Origin: Bacteroidales bacterium
GTDB lineage: Bacteria; Bacteroidota; Bacteroidia; Bacteroidales; Paludibacteraceae
Assembly: GCA_900769035.1 (NCBI GenBank)
Contig: CAAGFD010000004.1
Span: 1-15,596, forward strand
Direction of reading: 5' to 3'
DNA: 15,596 nt
Part shown: positions 14,743 to 15,596 of the stretch, in pieces
Numbering within the stretch: the stretch's first letter is position 1
Layout of the letters: each line of letters opens with the position of its first letter
Made by a program: the position numbers and the translations under genes
The notes under the pieces: model-generated
The model's database searches: none
The model's input: only the letters and a program-made list of their open reading frames with translations
What the model was told of the DNA's origin: nothing

Positions 14743-15596
14743 ATGAGTGTTTTTAAATTTATTAACATCCTAAAAGTGGCAAATTTTGGTCTAATAAGTG
14801 TTTCTTACGGACTTTCTCGTATTTTTCACTCCAATATTTATGCCGGTGTTCCTTACTTCATATCCTTTGAAATAAGTAGCATCTGTAATTTAAATTGCTC
14901 TCAATGTGAAAGAGGCGCCGGAAGTATAAACAGAAAAAATAAATTCTTCGATTTTAATCTTTATAAGAATATATTAAAGGTGAATGGAAAGTATATGATA
15001 AATACAATTCTATATTTTCAAGGCGAGCCTTTGCTAAACAAACAATTCTACGATTATGTTTCTGAAGCTAAAAAATACAATATATACACTCAAACGTCTA
15101 CCAATGCTCAATTAATCGACGATGAAATCGCTGAAAAATTAATTTTATGCGGTTTAGATAAAATCATAATTTCTATCGATGGAATCACTCAAAATAGCTA
15201 TTCTAAATATCGATTGGGAGGAGATATAAATAAAGTAATAAATGCTATAGATAAAATTGTTGAAGCAAAGAAAAAATACAATTCCAATTATCCTATAATA
15301 GAGGCTCAGTTTATAGTTTTCAGTCATAATGAAAATGAAATAGAGAGTTTTAAAAAATTCTGCAAAGAACATAAAGTAGATAAATGTACTTTAAAAACTG
15401 CACAACTTATAGATGCCAATAAAGATTTCTATCTGCTTCCTAAAAATGAAAAATATAGTAGATATAAAAAATGTAATGATAAATGGATAACTAAAAAGGG
15501 CATTAAACATCCATGTTTCCGTACTTGGGGTGGTGCAGTAATAGATTCTGATGGAAATGTAGTGCCTTGTTGTTTTGATAAAAATTGTAATTTCGT
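14743..15596 (+). CDS. radical SAM / SPASM-domain protein, 3'-truncated by window end
   Basis: This open frame of at least 284 codons runs off the right edge. The [4Fe-4S]-binding radical SAM motif is C48-NLN-C52-SQ-C55 (CxxxCxxC). The SAM-binding glycine motif appears as FQGEPLL (92-98) in place of the usual GGEP. STNAQLID (119-126) and ISIDGITQNSYSKYR (143-157) are typical following strands. A C-terminal SPASM-like region starts at PCFRTWGGAVIDSDGNVVPCC (C258, C276, C277, C282), where auxiliary clusters bind. About 40 residues precede the barrel, including a hydrophobic SVFKFINILKVANFGLISVSYGL segment that may lie on a membrane. Such enzymes modify peptides, proteins or carbohydrates; the substrate here is unknown, and no precursor-peptide gene precedes it. 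It is the only plus-strand gene and appears more AT-rich than its neighbours. Confidence 0.88.
   Translation, partial: MSVFKFINILKVANFGLISVSYGLSRIFHSNIYAGVPYFISFEISSICNLNCSQCERGAGSINRKNKFFDFNLYKNILKVNGKYMINTILYFQGEPLLNKQFYDYVSEAKKYNIYTQTSTNAQLIDDEIAEKLILCGLDKIIISIDGITQNSYSKYRLGGDINKVINAIDKIVEAKKKYNSNYPIIEAQFIVFSHNENEIESFKKFCKEHKVDKCTLKTAQLIDANKDFYLLPKNEKYSRYKKCNDKWITKKGIKHPCFRTWGGAVIDSDGNVVPCCFDKNCNF

Noticed and set aside
15154..15372. 72-codon hydrophobic open frame on the minus strand at the right end
   Set aside because: It is antisense to the radical SAM gene in AT-rich sequence; the Phe/Ile/Tyr richness is what reversed Lys/Asn codons produce.

Overview
The window looks like the end of an assembled contig from an AT-rich member of the Bacteroidales (Bacteroidetes). 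Four things suggest this. Start codons mostly lack strong Shine-Dalgarno sites. Two promoters carry the Bacteroidetes -7 box TAnnTTTG. Lipoproteins are frequent, including a DUF3298-type and an OmpA/TPR-type one. The housekeeping proteins (DprA, RNase R, DeoC, Dtd) also read as Bacteroidetes forms. The first 20 bases are not genomic: they match the 3' end of the Illumina TruSeq read-1 adapter, so real sequence begins near base 21.

Layout: all genes except the last are on the minus strand, so transcription runs from right to left. At the right, a divergent intergenic region (14519-14742) separates a plus-strand radical SAM/SPASM gene, cut by the window end, from a minus-strand OmpA/TPR lipoprotein gene. 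That lipoprotein gene ends in a clear intrinsic terminator (12757-12780). Just beyond it, a second promoter (12706-12734) begins a run of 13 minus-strand genes with almost no space between them. In order these are a DUF3298-type lipoprotein, RNase R, a SIMPL-domain protein, a C_GCAxxG_C_C protein, D-aminoacyl-tRNA deacylase, deoxyribose-phosphate aldolase, a VanZ-like membrane protein, DprA, a large Ig-like lipoprotein, a secreted beta-lactamase-fold serine hydrolase, a steroid 5-alpha-reductase homologue, an Old Yellow Enzyme-type flavin reductase, and a short-chain dehydrogenase truncated at the contig end. Junctions are 21 nt or less, or overlap.

The most notable part is the left end (21-3803). 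A membrane 5-alpha-reductase, an OYE-type ene-reductase and an SDR alcohol dehydrogenase are the three chemistries needed to reduce a 3-oxo-delta4-steroid or bile acid to its 5-alpha or 5-beta form and interconvert the 3-oxo and 3-hydroxyl groups. To my knowledge, comparable 5AR/5BR/3-HSDH neighbourhoods have been linked to isoallo-lithocholic acid formation in gut Bacteroidales. Here the trio is preceded, 15 nt upstream, by a secreted serine hydrolase that might act on a conjugate or ester. Substrates cannot be read from the sequence. No rRNA, tRNA, CRISPR array or mobile element was recognised, and no gene-free stretch exceeds 300 bases.
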